Translations under genes and position numbers: made by a program
NCBI GenBank assembly: GCA_030710605.1
Contig: CP092863.1
Location: forward strand, 137,672,994-137,736,993
Direction of reading: 5' to 3'
Source of the DNA: Cordylochernes scorpioides
Taxonomy: Eukaryota > Arthropoda > Arachnida > Pseudoscorpiones > Chernetidae
Length of the DNA stretch: 64,000 nt
In this document: piece by piece, positions 11,551-24,400 of the stretch
Layout of the letters: each line of letters begins with the position of its first letter
Position numbering within the stretch: the first letter of the stretch is position 1
Notes under the pieces: generated by a model
What the model was told of the DNA's origin: nothing
The model's database searches: none
What the model saw: only the letters and a program-made list of their open reading frames with translations

Positions 11551-11970
11551 TAATGTTTTCATATCATTATTAATTTTTAAAATTGTATTCATATAGTAAC
11601 TACCTGGAGCCTTTTCTCACTGCATTATCCTAAATAAGGAATATATTTGAAAATGTTAAAATAATCCTTGATAATAACATATTGTGGTATTTATAGATAA
11701 GAATGTTTATAAAGTTATATATAAAATCTCTAACGACATTTTCAATATAATTTCTCTTTTCAAAATTGATACTAAATAAAGATAGCCATTAAAAATAATT
11801 ATAATATTATTATATATATTTGCAATCATTACTACATTAAAATAGGTTTTTCTTTTTCAAATGTAAATTATATTTCCTTATAAGTATATTGATACAAGTT
11901 TCAAGGAAGATATATATATTTAGAATATGTAATTTTCTCTTATATATATGTTATAAATAAAGATGAATGA

Positions 11971-12262
11971 GATTTCTGTTGTATTTTAGAATTGTTGAGA
12001 TTATGCTATGGTAATGCAGTCGTGGTTAAAAATCTTGAAATAAAAATAATAATGGTTTTGATCAGAGGTTTCTTTAATTGAGCTAAGGAATGTATAAAAT
12101 ACATAATTTGGTAAAATTACTGCCTGGCTTAAGGCGTAAGAATAAAAAAAAAATGAAAAGTTTATTTACATAATGTACAAATGTTTTGAGCCGGCCATCG
12201 GGATAAAACAACAACGAGTTTTTATATGCAAAGCGCGACCTCTGGCGGTCGATTTAACAGAA
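11971..12262 (+). repeat. Family J repeat, copy 1
   Basis: Matches 35716-36012 in inverted orientation. Shared landmarks are TGGTAATGCAGTCGTGGTT, TACATAATGTACAAATGTTT, GAGCCGGCCA and CAACAACGAGTTTTTAT. There are no TIRs; the class is undetermined. Confidence 0.75.
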
Positions 12263-13647
12263 TATTTGATTCTATAATATATAATTTTAAATAGAATGAT
12301 ATTTCTATATAACATATATATATATATACTTATTTTTCCTTGTACAATATAGAATATAGCTCAGTATTTCCTCACTACAAAAACAAGCCATATTTCACAG
12401 CGTCATAAAATACATTTCTATGGAATAAAAACAGTTTTGTACAGTTTCTACACAAAAGAGATTTATAGACTACTGTAACATCTATTATATAGCCTCTAGC
12501 TATAATAAATATTTAGTGTGTTCATATATATATATATGTCGTAATATTTAGTGCTTTATTTCAGACCACCATTAAATCAAAGAATTATGATCTTTATTGC
12601 AGTCCGTTTAAGAACAAGGAGACCCATTATGTCTTGATATATGATTATATATGTTGACACTTTATAAAATATCTTTAGCGTAATAGTTGTCGTTAGCATT
12701 ACATTTAGCATGTCATCTCTAGTAAATATAATAAATTATTTTTTTTATTTCAGGAGAGAAGGAAATCCTATATTTCGGCATTTATATTTCATTCTTTTTT
12801 CTCATAATCTGCCCACTCCGCTGTATATTTCATATTCAAAGGAAATTGTAATATACATGAAAGTATGCAAATATTTTCTATTTGCATATCAGAGAAGAAA
12901 GACGTTATTAAAAATATTTTTAGATATTTCGATTTGAATACTTTTTTTTTTTCGTTTTTTTTTTTTTTGAAGAGTGAAGAGATGATAGAGTTTTATTACA
13001 AATGGGAAGCGTTTTTTTTTTTGTTTTTATCAAAATGTTATAAGAAAAATTATTAAATATAAAAAATATATAATTTATTATAGATATTAAAGGAAAATTT
13101 GTTTTTTTTTTTTTGAATCCCGAAAAATAAAAATTCTCATAGGAAAATACAGAATAAATAGATTTTTAATTTTATTTCTATGATTACTAAGCAAAAATAA
13201 ATAAATTGGCAACAATGTCATGTCTAAGATATATGTGGTGCTTGCTTTTTTTTAATATATAATAACTAAAATATCTATATTGGAATGTATGTGTGTGTTA
13301 CACAATCCTACACCTATATATCGATTTTATGCCTATGTATTTTAATTTGATAATATTTATACAAGTGTATCGATAGATATACACTATATATATTTTTTGA
13401 GATGACACTAACTTTATTTCCCCCCAAATTCCTGAGTATATGGAAATTTTGGTTGACTATATTGTATTTATAAGTATGAGGGATTTAATATGTATTACAG
13501 TCAGATGGGGTGGTATTTATAGCCCCTGGTGAATTTAAAAGTTATAGTTGTGATGTATAAAACGTAAAGAAAAACATGCAGTAACATATCAAAAATCATA
13601 TATATATGTTATGATTATTTTGTTTTGTTGTTGAAAAATATAGGGAA
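12263..13647. other. No recognised feature
   Basis: AT-rich, with T runs at 12950-13020 and 13100-13115. Overlapping phenylalanine-rich ORFs here follow from the T content. Confidence 0.4.
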
Positions 13648-13935
13648 TTGAAGGTGCAGTCGTAAATATAGAAAAGATAATTATTTACCCATTAAGTAGT
13701 TTTTATTTTGAATTACTTGAAGCAAATTACACATAAAATTATTTTTCACAGTAATATAGAATTTATAAAGTGAACTCTATATTCGTGAATTAAAATATAT
13801 TGGAAGGTTAACTATACATATTTACAAAATATATTTAAAGTGTCCTATTCTAAATCTATGGTCAAAAATGTAAAACAGTCAATTAATGAAAATAAAATAT
13901 TTGAATTTTAGGTTATATAATATATATATATATTA
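13648..13935 (+). repeat. Family I repeat, copy 1
   Basis: Direct match to 58303-58600, beginning GAAGGTGCAGTCGT and continuing through GATAATTATTTACC, AATTACTTGAAG and TATAGAATTTATAAA. Both copies end in a TATATATA run. The repeat class is unknown. Confidence 0.7.
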
Positions 13936-14379
13936 TATTTTATAAATAACTAATCTTTAGAAGATCGAGAAACAATCAGCTTACCTTTTATAGATATTTA
14001 CGACTGTGGAGTTTGAATTTAAGTCTTCTGCACCTAATTTATCTCTAAAAAATATCCATAACTTTTCAAAGTATTAAAACATTCTTTAAATGACATTCAG
14101 AGTGTAAATTACCTAAAAATACATTTTAAAAAATGATACCATTTAATTTTGTCCAATTTTCTATAATTCGATATTTGAAAAAGAGACAAATAGTATTGGT
14201 AACCAACCCTACAATATCATATGTTTATTATAAAGAGCAAACATATGTTCAATAAAGAGAGAACAGAAGGTTACAACATGAAACAGACTTACACGTTACA
14301 TTTCAACCCATATTAAAAACGATTTCGGAAAAAAAATATCGTTAGAGAAAAAAAAAGTTTTTTCCACTTCCGTTAAGAA

Positions 14380-15000
14380 AGATCCGGAACAGTTGAAAGG
14401 GCCACAGCGATGATGTTATAGCTATCCTAGAAGGGGTCATGCTTCAGAAGCATAAAAAAAAAAAAAAGATTTGAGCACATGGACCAAGACTCGGGAACGG
14501 TTTTTTGTCAGCGGGGGTTCTAGAGGTCACCTTGGTTTAGCCCTTTCATTGACGAAAGCAGCTGAGCGCCCTTGCGTGAAAGGAACTATTGCCCATAGTG
14601 AGCGAGTAAAGAAGAAATCCTTGGCTAAGGGGCGATTGGTCGTTCAAGTAGGGTCCATTAAGTGTTTTCCTTAGTGGCTAGCAAGTCCGTGAAGATGATT
14701 CAAGAACATGGAGGTCCTAAAAAGAGCGTCTTGGGTTCCAAGGTCACCGGGTCAACCCGTTCGTTCCAACCCCCTCCCATTTCCTCCCGTCCTATAGAGA
14801 CCCCCCCGTCTGGGGAACCGGGGAGAGAAATGAATAACCCCCCCCACCCCTCCACCCCATCACTAATTACGTAATCACCATTATGCAACCCCCCTTTTGG
14901 TCCAACGGCGCACGTGGCACAGATTTTGGCCAGGAAGGGTTTTGGCTGTTACGAGATCCCCTTCCAGACTTTCTTCTCCATACAAGAAGGCTTTCAACAT
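14380..15000. other. GC- and CpG-rich island, function unknown
   Basis: The sequence switches from about 25% GC to close to half GC, with many CpGs, then back to AT-rich. Several short ORFs overlap on both strands (67 and 70 codons on plus, 62 and 83 on minus) and none is clearly coding. It could be a CpG-rich promoter or UTR, a non-coding RNA locus, or a foreign insertion. An A14 run precedes the island at about 14455. No TIR or tRNA box is visible. Confidence 0.4.
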
Positions 15001-15851
15001 ACCTCCTGTCTACGAGGAGATTTCCTTTTTTGCATATTATATATACTAGACCTTCCGCGTAACATTTTATAAGAGAAATATATGTAGAATAACGTATTAT
15101 AAAACAACCAAAAGGCATGACATGGAGAATCTGTATTCCCTTTACAAGCTTTAAAAAAATTAAAGAAATAAAAACAAACTAACTCGAATGAATGAATGAT
15201 ATAGATATCATAAATAAAGATGCTCAATCATTAAGAAAGCTGTCATATGAATCAAGAAACAGAAAGTATTATTAATGAAATTGATTAGATAGCCAATTGA
15301 AAGAGAAATAGGTTGAAATCTAAACCACATATATTTTTACCAATCCTCCCTAAGTCTTCTTCTAGGATAGAATACCTATCAATGGGATGATATCCAAGAA
15401 CTATCTATTATTCCTTTTTGATGTTAGCAGGTTTCGATAACAGTAGTAAAAAGGAAATACTACACACGCTTTTAGTGGCTTTTGGTATATAACGGTTTAG
15501 TGAAAGCATCGATGGAATATATGGAAAATAGTCTGTTTATTTCCTTCGAATTCATAGATTAGTGGTTAGTATGCCTGTCCTCTTAGAGATTTATTTATCT
15601 ATATGGTTATTCTTTGGACGATATCGTAGGATCTTTTACCGGAATGGTGTATTTGAGAATTCCATTCTAACCCTTCCTGGAATTTTCTTCGTATTTCTCT
15701 CCAGTAATACTTGTAACCACTCGGAGTGTCAGACAAGATGTCCAAACTACTGATTCTTCTTTCCCTCCATCATTTTAAGGACATTTTCTGTCAAATCTCG
15801 AAAACTTACAACCCTTCTGTCATGTATGTCTTTTCCTAATAATGTTGAATA
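15001..15851. other. Unassigned sequence of intermediate composition
   Basis: Less AT-biased than most of the window, apparently single copy here, with no convincing splice-bounded frame. The ORF at 15562-15753 (63 codons, + strand) is hydrophobic then cysteine-containing and may be chance. Confidence 0.3.
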
Positions 15852-15906
15852 TATATTAAGAGAAAAAAACTTAAGGTAGTGGGAATTCCTTGATGTCTGG
15901 TCGTCT

Positions 15907-15939
<33 letters not shown>

Positions 15940-16090
15940 AAGAAGAAGAAGACGGATGCAATTTTGTTCACACTTGGTTATCACGTGTGTCTTCAATAAA
16001 GGTCACTTTAATATCTTTCAGAGTTATTGTCTGAATCCCGATATACATGTTAAAATATACAACTTCCTTAAGTTTTGTTCATGAGTGTTT
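15852..16090. mobile_element. Family A MITE, copy 4, with a poly-T run
   Basis: Left end AAACTTAAGGTAGTGG, a T run at about 15909-15938, internal signature CTTCAATAAAGGTCACTTTA, right end TTTTGTTCATGAGTGT. The T run matches the shorter T run at the same place in other copies (for example 26605), so it grew from a site within the element. Confidence 0.85.
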
Positions 16091-18154
16091 TATTATTGGT
16101 ACAAAGTTCGTTTGGTAAAGAACAAAAATTAAGTGCCTCTTTTCATTTATAAAAACTCATGCCTACCGATTACTTAGATTGTTAAATTAGAATAGGTTTC
16201 TTCTATTCGAACTTATATAAATCTCTCATATACGTTTTAAAAACAAATTTAACATTTTAACATATCTCTTTAAATTGTGCATAATGTTACACTACTCGCA
16301 AACGGCTTTTGTCATTCATTGTTGGATCAAATATGTGAATACCTACTTTGGAAGTCTATAAGACAGATTATGTGGAATGGAAATATAATATGCAACTTAA
16401 AATTTATTTTTGTAATATTTATTTGTCTGGCTTATAAATTTTATGATTACGAAGGTTTTTTTTTTGTATTTATTCAATTGACCTAAAATTGTGGTAAGAA
16501 AGAAATATTAGTAACGAGGAGAGAAATCAAATAATTTGTGTAGAAAGCTTCTAAATTTGTCCATTAGATGGCGCTATACCCCGATATGTGGCAGTATGTG
16601 AATGGGGGAGAGGATGTCTGGGCCATACTAATGAAGTGATGATAAGGTGATTTCACCGGTGAGAGAAATGATACATCAATTATCCAATTAACCGGATGAA
16701 AATGGATGTCTGGCAAATTGAATCTTAATTTATATGTACCTCTTCTCCTTAACCTTCCATATAATTCTTACCAAACCTTTAGATCCTACTTAATAACATT
16801 AGGAAAATCTTGAAATATCAGATCACGCTTCTATATTTTTTCTATATATATCAATTCAAAATAATATGCCTAAAATGCAGTAAATTTTATTCTATATTAG
16901 CATGTTGTGTTGAATATTCTTCAATTGTTATAGTGAAAAGAAAAAATATATTATAAACATTTCATTAGTTTTTTTTTTTTAATTTAGAATGAAATGTTTA
17001 GCACTTAAATCTTTTGTATTGAATCCAATTTTATTAAATCAGTTTATATGTCATATAGTCTCTTAAAAAAGATTTATTTATTTATTATCAAATAAGACGC
17101 GATATCCCCACAAGGGATGCTTGCATCAAGAAACAACACTAAATTCAGATACTATATTACATAAACAATTGAATAATTACATGGCTTGAGTAGAGTTTGA
17201 AGAAGAAAAGAAAGGACATTAAAATCATACTTGAATTTACAACCAACTAATGAAATAAATACAATTAAATATACTTAGTTTGGCAATTAATCATATAGTC
17301 GAAAAAAAAGGTTTTATTTTTAGCATTTTGAAATAAAATGTATTTCTATTATTAATATATAGGGGCGTTTTATAGATACTTATTTGAAAAATCGTAAATT
17401 ATATTTCTATCTCTATTTGAAATAATAGTTTTAAATATTTTTAAAATTCTTCAGTTATTTTATATCATAGACTTTCCATCAAGCGAGAGAAAGCTATTAA
17501 ACTTAGATCAATATTCTTTTATCGATTCCCTTCACTTCATTTTGAAAATTTCAAGTCTCATAGAACGTATCAAAAGAAATTGTTTCAATAAAGTCAAAAA
17601 TGGCGAATATTAAAATAGCAGAAGTAATATTTATTTCGCGCCCTAAATGAAAATAACGTTATATAAAACAAAGAAATATATATATAGTTGGTAAAAGTAT
17701 TTCAAAATATAATACATTTTTGTGCAATATATATAAATTTCTAAAATTTAAATATATATATATTACTTTACATGAATAAAATTTCTATAGGCCCCTCTCG
17801 TATATTTTCTATGCCATTATTTTAAATAATTCGCAGACTTCAGTAAACAACTTTATTTATAATGCTATAGCCAAATATTTTATCCCTAAATCTACTTAAA
17901 ATATATCGCCGGCTTGTGGTTTTGAAAATTTCCATATATTTTTGACTCCTTATTTCTATACTTTATATTTTTGTAAGCGAACTTTATATATATAAAAATA
18001 TTAAAGGAATATTTATTTTAAATTAATATTTTGATATGTATAAAAAGTAAAAATAATATAAATTTGTCTTTATTATATAACAATATTTATATATTTTACA
18101 ATATATTTTATATTCTTAAGTATGTGGGAATTATATTATTTATATTAAACTATA
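16091..18154. other. No recognised feature
   Basis: AT-rich. A patch at 16560-16720 is richer in GC and apparently single copy, without an exon that I can defend. Confidence 0.4.
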
Positions 18155-18432
18155 ATTAAAAAGGTATATATTGGATCAAAATATAATTTATTTTACCAAT
18201 ATTTCAGTTGGCTGAACGCCAACCTTTATCAAGGTGTTATAACATATTTAATGTGTAATTCTGTTGACGTTATGTGGCGCTGAGTTTGTTGTTGACACAT
18301 ATTAATATGTTATAACACCTTGATAAAGGTTGGCGTTCAGCCAACTGAAATATTGTTAAAATAAATTATATTTTGATCCAATATATGCCTTTTTAATTGA
18401 GATTTATTTATGGACTCTATTTTCAAAATATT
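18155..18432. mobile_element. Family E palindromic element, copy 3
   Basis: Full-length E copy. Arms run from the TATATTGGATCAAAATATAA region through TCAGTTGGCTGAACGCCAAC to the TTATCAAGGTGTTATAACAT segment. The central spacer contains GACGTTATGTGGCGCTGAGT, shared with E5 and, inverted, with E6. The right arm has TTGATAAAG, a GGTTGGC/GCCAACT stem, GAAA and TATTG. Confidence 0.85.
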
Positions 18433-18729
18433 AAACTATATTTTAATGATTTTTATTTAATATAAAAAAAGATGTATTGATAGTAATTTCTCTAAAATAG
18501 TATTTATTGTAAAAAATATATATATAATAGAATATATAGTAGATTCTTCCTCTAAACAACACCTAGTTTCAGAACCAAATTGTCCTTTAGGGAGAGGTGT
18601 CCTCTTAACGGAGAGTTGCTAATTAGTAAAAATGGCAATTTATCCGATAAAAAAATCTCCTTTGTAAAAAGGTGTCTACTCATGGAGAGGTTCTAATGTA
18701 TTTTAACTCTAATTACATTTATATATATA

Positions 18730-18900
18730 AACTGGGTTGGCCACAAATATCAGGGAACAGGCTAAATCAATGTTTAGTTGATTTCTGTTCCACCAGATGG
18801 CGCTCTGCCTTCTGTAAAGCACATGTTCTCCTGGTCAGGATATGCCATTTTTAATATTGATTTCAACACATGATCTTTTTATCTTTTATTTTTTTCTTTA
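18730..18900 (+). mobile_element. Family D ribozyme-linked repeat, copy 1 (body only)
   Basis: Starts GGGTTGGCCACAAATATCAG, contains AGATGGCGCTCTGCCTTCTG and ends near TGATTTCAACAC. It lacks the hammerhead region present upstream of the copy at 34976. Confidence 0.8.
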
Positions 18901-19329
18901 GTTTTTTTCATATATAGACTTGATGAGTAATTTACGACAAGTTTTAAAAGAAAAACAAATATTTAATTAATAGATAATAAATATTGATTATTCTAGCTAA
19001 ATCTACATCATATGTATTTTTAATAAATGCGCATTAATAAATTAAAGTGTGTTATGATAATTAAAACCGTTTCAACGGATCTTCGGCAGTTACCCGTCAT
19101 ATGCTGGCTATAAGAGGAATATGTTCAAAGATTTATTGGAAAATAGGGCAAACATAGAACCATGATAATATTGTAAAATTTCAATATTTTAAATAAAAGC
19201 TAAGGTTAATAAAGGGCTTTTTCTCTCCTCTTCTGATGAGATATGATAATTTATTACCATATAATAATTAATATATTTATTGAAAATATCAAAAACAAAC
19301 CTATTATTCATTAAAATCAACATCACGCC
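18901..19329. other. No recognised feature
   Basis: AT-rich spacer. Confidence 0.4.
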
Positions 19330-19600
19330 TGTAAGAAAAAGTGAAACTTGTATAAGCTTATAATTTCTTTTTTGTTATGCTGTGTTCCTTTACAAGTAGA
19401 ATATTTAGAAGTAAGGTGTAATATTCAATTAAAGCATATGGAACCAATATCGATTCATTTTTAAAACAAAGCAAAATCATAAGCTTATACAACTTTCACT
19501 TTTTCATACATTGTGGTAGCAGAGCGTGGTTTCTATCCGGCTAAAAATCACGCTCTGCTACCACAATGTATGAATAAGTGAAACTTGTATAAGAAAAATC
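19330..19600. repeat. Family G repeat, copy 2, joined to a GC-rich hairpin
   Basis: 19330-19520 is the inverted counterpart of 3605-3790 and is bounded by AAAAGTGAAACTTGTATAAG and its complement. Its right end overlaps a hairpin (19508-19588) with arms ATACATTGTGGTAGCAGAGC and the complement, around a loop of about 20 nt. Repeated AACTTGTATAAG at both outer ends suggests the whole block is one inverted-repeat element. Confidence 0.7.
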
Positions 19601-19814
19601 AACGCCCTAGGCGTGAATAGTTAGCTGGAAGTCATACTTCTAGTTCCCCTGTTGAAGAGCATGTTGGCCTGAAATCTAAATAAATAAAAATAGTTAAAGA
19701 AACCTGGCCCTGATTTGTTTGTTTGGATTGTAAAGTCAGGGATTTTATTACAAATCTATTATGTTTTAATATATTCCAATACCATATATAAACAAAACTA
19801 CATCATACACACAT

Positions 19815-20095
19815 TTGAATGTAATTCTACTGTCCTAAAAGCTTATGTCCATAGTTTTCTTGAAAACCATTTCTGAGATTCCATCCTTCAGTGCTGCGTA
19901 TATAAGCAGTATCGTCCAATACAGTATTAGAGCTCTGAGAAGCGGTCTGGTGGATTAAATTGGCGAAACCGCTGGGAGGGTTCACCACTGATGAGCCAAG
20001 CCCTCCCAATATATTTTTTCATCGCAGTAAGGGCAGTAGAAGTTTGTATTATGTATAAAAAAACATTCGTGCTTTTAAATCCTTTCATTTTATAA
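19815..20095 (-). mobile_element. Family B interspersed repeat, copy 2
   Basis: Best preserved B copy. On the plus strand it reads TTGGC, GAAA, CCGC, the GGGAGGG 7-mer, then CTGATGA, GCCAA and CCCTCCC. On the minus strand a 35-codon frame (starting MKGFKSTNVSF) includes YCPYC before a stop. Confidence 0.8.
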
Positions 20096-20182
20096 AACTA
20101 TATCATAGTTGTAATATATCTGTTATATTAAATATAAGTTTTATGCCGGCCAAAATAAAACAACAACAATAGATTTATATAC

Positions 20183-20368
20183 AAGGTTATCTCAAAAGTT
20201 AATAAACACTTACAAAAAATTGAAATACCAATATTATTCGCCGTTATGTAAAATGTCTTTGTATTATGTATAAAGTAATTGTATTATGTATTCGCCGTAA
20301 TAATATTATTCGCCATGTAATAAGAAAAACAATATTTTAAGAAAAACACGAACTTTTGGGATAACCTT
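20183..20368. mobile_element. Family K mariner-like MITE, copy 1
   Basis: Ends are AAGGTTATCTCAAAAGTT and its complement (AACTTTTGGGATAACCTT); the inner region is GAAATACCAATATTATTCGC. The consensus end AAGGTTGTCCCAAAAGTTCG resembles mariner TIRs. No ORF. Confidence 0.8.
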
Positions 20369-21570
20369 ATAGAATAAAGCGGCGCCATCTTGTGATCAAC
20401 TTTATATATACAGAACATATATTTTAAAATAAAACTAAATGTGCCATCATATATGCCAGAAGAGGCACCTTTCCTACTAAATTTACATATAGGCCGAATA
20501 TATGTGTGATGAAAACTCTAAGCTACTATCTATAAAAGTGTAGTTTTCACAATTTAAGTATTAGTAAATCCATCATGTCTAAAAAGGCCTGTAAAATTGT
20601 GGAGAAATTAAACCCACATCAAATTAATTACTTTAAAGAGAGGGGCTACTACAATAAATATATATACACAAGGTAATATATAACACTTATAATTAATTTT
20701 AACTTTAAAATTTAAAACAACAATAATAAATTAAGCTAAGAGCTATCTGTTAAATAAATTGATGGAATATCAAATATTTTTATATTTTTTACCCAAACGA
20801 TTAATTGAACCTCTTTTAAACTCGGAGAGTGTAATATAAAAAAAAGTTGTGTTAAAAAATTCGCAATAAATTATTAATTACTATTAAAATTAGTTATCAG
20901 GCCTAATCCATTTTGATAATCAATTCCACAGATATTGAATCTATAGAAACATAATAGATTATCGTCTGCCATATTTGCATATTATCTTTAATATATATTT
21001 GTGATACATTCTATATATTGATATTTGAATGAGAGTTTTTTTTTTTCTGGCTATTCTATATCTATATATGATGTAAATATTTATGTGTAAATTAATTTTA
21101 TATTATAATCATTTATAATATATACATATAACTATCACACTAGATTATGCATTAGTTGGGTGTATACACGATATGAATTTGACTATAATTTTATATTTGT
21201 TTGAGTGTTTACATGTTTAAAATACATCTTAACGTTTTTATAAATATAGTGACGTAAACATTTCCATTTATAAAATTGATTACCAAGGTATCAGATTTTT
21301 AAAAATATTTATTAGGAGTAGTATTTCAATTACATAATGTATAGATAGACTTTTACTATATGAAAAACCTTATAATTAAATCTGTATTTCAAATTTAATT
21401 TCGTAATGTAAGTTATTTATTTCCTTATGTTTATTCCCTTATCTATTTAAAAATAATCATGTATACTTCTGTAAGGTCCAGTTAATGATATTGTATTTTC
21501 TTAATAAAAGGGACTCCACATTTTAAATGATAAAATTTTCTAAATAAAAAAGCCAAATAGATAATTTTAC
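20369..21570. other. No recognised feature
   Basis: AT-rich. The stretch near 20380-20400 contains GGCGCCATCTTGTG, an isolated GC-rich fragment. Confidence 0.4.
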
Positions 21571-21736
21571 AAGGATGTCCCAAAAGTTCGTAAACACTTG
21601 CAAAAATTGAAATACCAATATTATTCGCCGTTATATTTAACGTCTATGTATAAAGTAATTGTATCATTATGTATTTGCCGTGATAATATTATTGGCCAAG
21701 TAATAAGAAAAACACGAACTTTTGGGACACAACCTT
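21571..21736. mobile_element. Family K mariner-like MITE, copy 2
   Basis: Ends AAGGATGTCCCAAAAGTTCG and GAACTTTTGGGACACAACCTT in inverted orientation, with the same interior as copy 1 and small deletions. Confidence 0.85.
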
Positions 21737-22171
21737 ATATATATGAATCTCAATATTTCTACATAAATTAACAAACTAATTTAAAACTAATTCGAACGAA
21801 AATTTTAAAAGAAATAACGAAATAGCTTCAATTCACTATTTTAAAAATTATTAATAGCGTTTATTCAGGGACTCTAAAATATATTGAGAAATATAGAAAA
21901 GGTAATATATATATATGTTGTAGAGATTTCAGTGAAAACTATATATTTATAAGGTAAAGTGTAGATATATATATATATATTACTTGCCCGTGACTCAATT
22001 TCTGATATACAGAGCTGATAAAATTTACTTTTAAGGAAAATTCCTTTTACCCCAACATCAAAAAATATTTTGAGAAGAGAAATAATGGCTTTTAAAAGAT
22101 TTTTTTTCAAATAAATAAACTTAAATTCAGCCTATTTTCTGAATCTCTCTATATATATATTTAATCAATAG

Positions 22172-22196
22172 ATTTCTCTCTCTCTCTCTCTCTCTG
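22172..22196. repeat. (CT)n microsatellite
   Basis: About eleven CT units, isolated in AT-rich sequence. Confidence 0.9.
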
Positions 22197-22344
22197 TTAG
22201 CTTTGATTTTTGCCTCGAACGTGTTTTTTGTAAATCACAATTTGATTGTACACAAGAATACAGTTTTGATACATTTTAAAAAAAAAGTTTTTTGAACCTC
22301 TGTAAAGATTAGAAATTTTACTGGAATATAAATTATTGTATATT

Positions 22345-22500
22345 AAAAATGACATATCCTGACCAGAAGCACATGTGCTTTACAGAAGGCAGAGCGCCAT
22401 CTGGTGGAACAGAAATCAACTAAACATTGATTTAACCTGTTCCCTGATATTTGGCCAACCCAATTTCTTGATAAATCAAGAAAAGCCATCCACGAATCCA
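22345..22500 (-). mobile_element. Family D ribozyme-linked repeat, copy 2
   Basis: Minus-strand copy that begins at about 22494 with TTCGTGGATGGCTTTTCTTG. This is the sequence around and just after the predicted cleavage site of the hammerhead at 34933-34986. The CTGACGA and GAAA core is absent. The body then follows as in the other copies. Confidence 0.8.
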
Positions 22501-22539
22501 TTTTTCATAAATTATTGTACGTATAGTTGTGGGAAGATG

Positions 22540-22645
22540 ATATTCATGTATTAAAAGAGGCACCTCTCCCTTTAAATATTCATCAGGATGTTGCATTATT
22601 ATAATAATGCATCGTTCTGACGCATAATTGAAGGGAGAGATGCAT
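22540..22645. mobile_element. Small palindromic MITE
   Basis: Inverted ends AAAAGAGGCACCTCTCCCTT and AAGGGAGAGATGCATCTTTT surround an ATTATTATAATAAT-like centre. A single matching end (AAAGGGAGAGGTGCCCAC) occurs at 45778. Confidence 0.75.
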
Positions 22646-22997
22646 CTTTTCGTATATAAATGATTACGAGTGTGATATATTTTATATTTATAATGAATAA
22701 TAATAAATAAAATGAAAACAAAATGCAAATGTGTGTTAATGATTTTTTTAAAAAGTAGTTTCACCTAGATTGAAATATTTTATTTTCGATGTTTTTTTAG
22801 TTCAATCCTGTAAACTATTTAAGGAGTATTTATTCAACGCTATGTTTCGGTTAACGACATGTTCGCATTTACGACATTTATTCTAAGATATCGTTCTGAA
22901 TATCAGAAATTGAAATTTCAAATTTTAAAAATCTCCTGAGATCGTGTATTTGATCAATATTTTGGAATACATTTTTAACAAATGTACAATTAGATTA
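22646..22997. other. No recognised feature
   Basis: AT-rich spacer without recognised content. Confidence 0.4.
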
Positions 22998-23062
22998 TAT
23001 TTATTCCGATAGATGGCACAAGCCATCAGCAACCTTTAGTTGCATAATTAGGAGATTTTTTT
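22998..23062 (-). mobile_element. Family C fragment, copy 2 (one arm)
   Basis: TTATTCCGATAGATGGCACA, then AGCCATCAGCAAC and TTTAGTTGCA, equal to the right arm of the complete copy at 26078-26290. Confidence 0.75.
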
Positions 23063-23199
23063 TCCTTTAATTTATCAACCTAACCTCAGTTCAGTTTCAC
23101 TTTGATGCTCTTTTTTCATATTTAAATTTTCGTAAAATGTTCAAACTTTTGTTGATAAACATATGATAATACTTTCTTTCAATTATATGTATGCACCTC

Positions 23200-23420
23200 T
23201 ACAGATCTATAAACGTATGTCCATAGAGGTTCCCCTAAACACCCCTAAGCTTCCTTCCATAGTAAATGCAAGGAATATATAAGAGAAACAATCCAATACA
23301 ATAGTAGAGCGGTCTGGAGATTAATTTGTCGAAACCGCTGAGATGGTTCACCTCTGATAAGCCAAGCACTCTCATTTAATAATTTTAATCATTGTAATAA
23401 GGTCTGTAGAGATAATATTT
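23200..23420 (-). mobile_element. Family B interspersed repeat, copy 3 (degenerate)
   Basis: Keeps the GAGCGGTCTGG, GTCGAAACCGCTGAG and CTGATAAGCCAAG landmarks of family B, with many substitutions. Confidence 0.65.
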
Positions 23421-23867
23421 TATTATATTTATCATAAACACATTGACAAAAAATATTACAAATTTAATTGATAGATGGCAAATGTATATATAAAGGAAAA
23501 CTCTTGCTAAAATAACAAAAACATTGGAATGGGGAGAAAAAAAAGGATAAGGTGTGTCCTCATAACAAACCCTCCATATCAACTCACCGTCATGTCTTTA
23601 ACCCACTAATAAAAAATAGCGACAAAGAAATGTGGTGAAGTATTTGAAGAAGTTGTACTTCACCCTGAGGTAGGTATGTAAAAAAAAACAAGGAGGGGCA
23701 GGCAGGCACATATGTGGCGTTAAATCTTGGAGGTATACGGGCAGGAAGTGGTGGTTGTATTCTTGTGGTCGTAGGGGACAACGGCCTTGGAAGACATCGA
23801 CCTTACACTGGGGGTCACCTTCTCTCCCCCTTTTCTTGTGGTGGGGTCACGTTTAATTGGGTTACAT

Positions 23868-24133
23868 CTTCTATTATATTGGTGGAGACTTGATTAGGTT
23901 GTTTGGGGGGTCTGTCTATAGCTTTCTTCTTTGGTATTGATAGCATGATATGGTTTGTTTTAGTGGGGTCTTGATTAGGTTGTTTGGATGGTCTGTCTAT
24001 AGCTTTCTTTTTGGTACTGATAGCATGGTATGGTCTGTTTTAGTGGAGTCTTGATTAGGTTGTTTGGGGGGTCTGTCTATAGCTTTCTTCTTTGGTACTG
24101 GTAGCATGGTATGGTTTAATTTAGTCATATCTT
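23868..24133 (+). repeat. Tandem triplication, unit about 82 bp
   Basis: Three units contain TTGATTAGGTTGTTTGG, the GGTCTGTCTATAGCTTTCTT stretch and TAGCATGGTATGG. Flanking TTGGTGGAG phrases occur at 23880 and 24350, so the following family F block appears inserted in this locus. Confidence 0.8.
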
Positions 24134-24330
24134 CTATTATTCTTAAAATTAAAGATACTTCGGCTAGTAAATGTTTTTATTATCTTGAAATTTCGACATT
24201 TTGTCCTCGTCAGGAGCAAACAAAAATTAAAACATTTGGCAAGGCCTTAAAAATTATTGTCTAGATTTACTGGCCGAAGTATCTTTAATTTGAAGAACTA
24301 TGAATGCCGGCCTGGCAGCCTCTATCTTTA
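24134..24330 (-). mobile_element. Family F retroelement-like repeat, copy 1
   Basis: Inverted ends TAAAGATACTTCGGCTAGTA and its complement, followed by GAATGCCGGCCTGGCAGCCT. On the minus strand CTGACGA, GGAC, AAAAT, GTC and GAAA appear in hammerhead order. I find no matching stem I or cleavage site. Related pieces lie at 54700-54780 and 56043-56205. Confidence 0.65.
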
Positions 24331-24400
24331 CGATAATCTTCTACTATATTGGTGGAGTTTTATTTAAGTTATTTGAGGGATAAAAAATAGAAAATATATT

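Noticed and set aside
23590-23672. Mini-exon candidates with GT donors (GTGAGT on minus at about 23583, GTAGGT on plus at about 23673)
   Set aside because: The frames are under 20 codons with weak acceptors; such matches are expected by chance in 64 kb.
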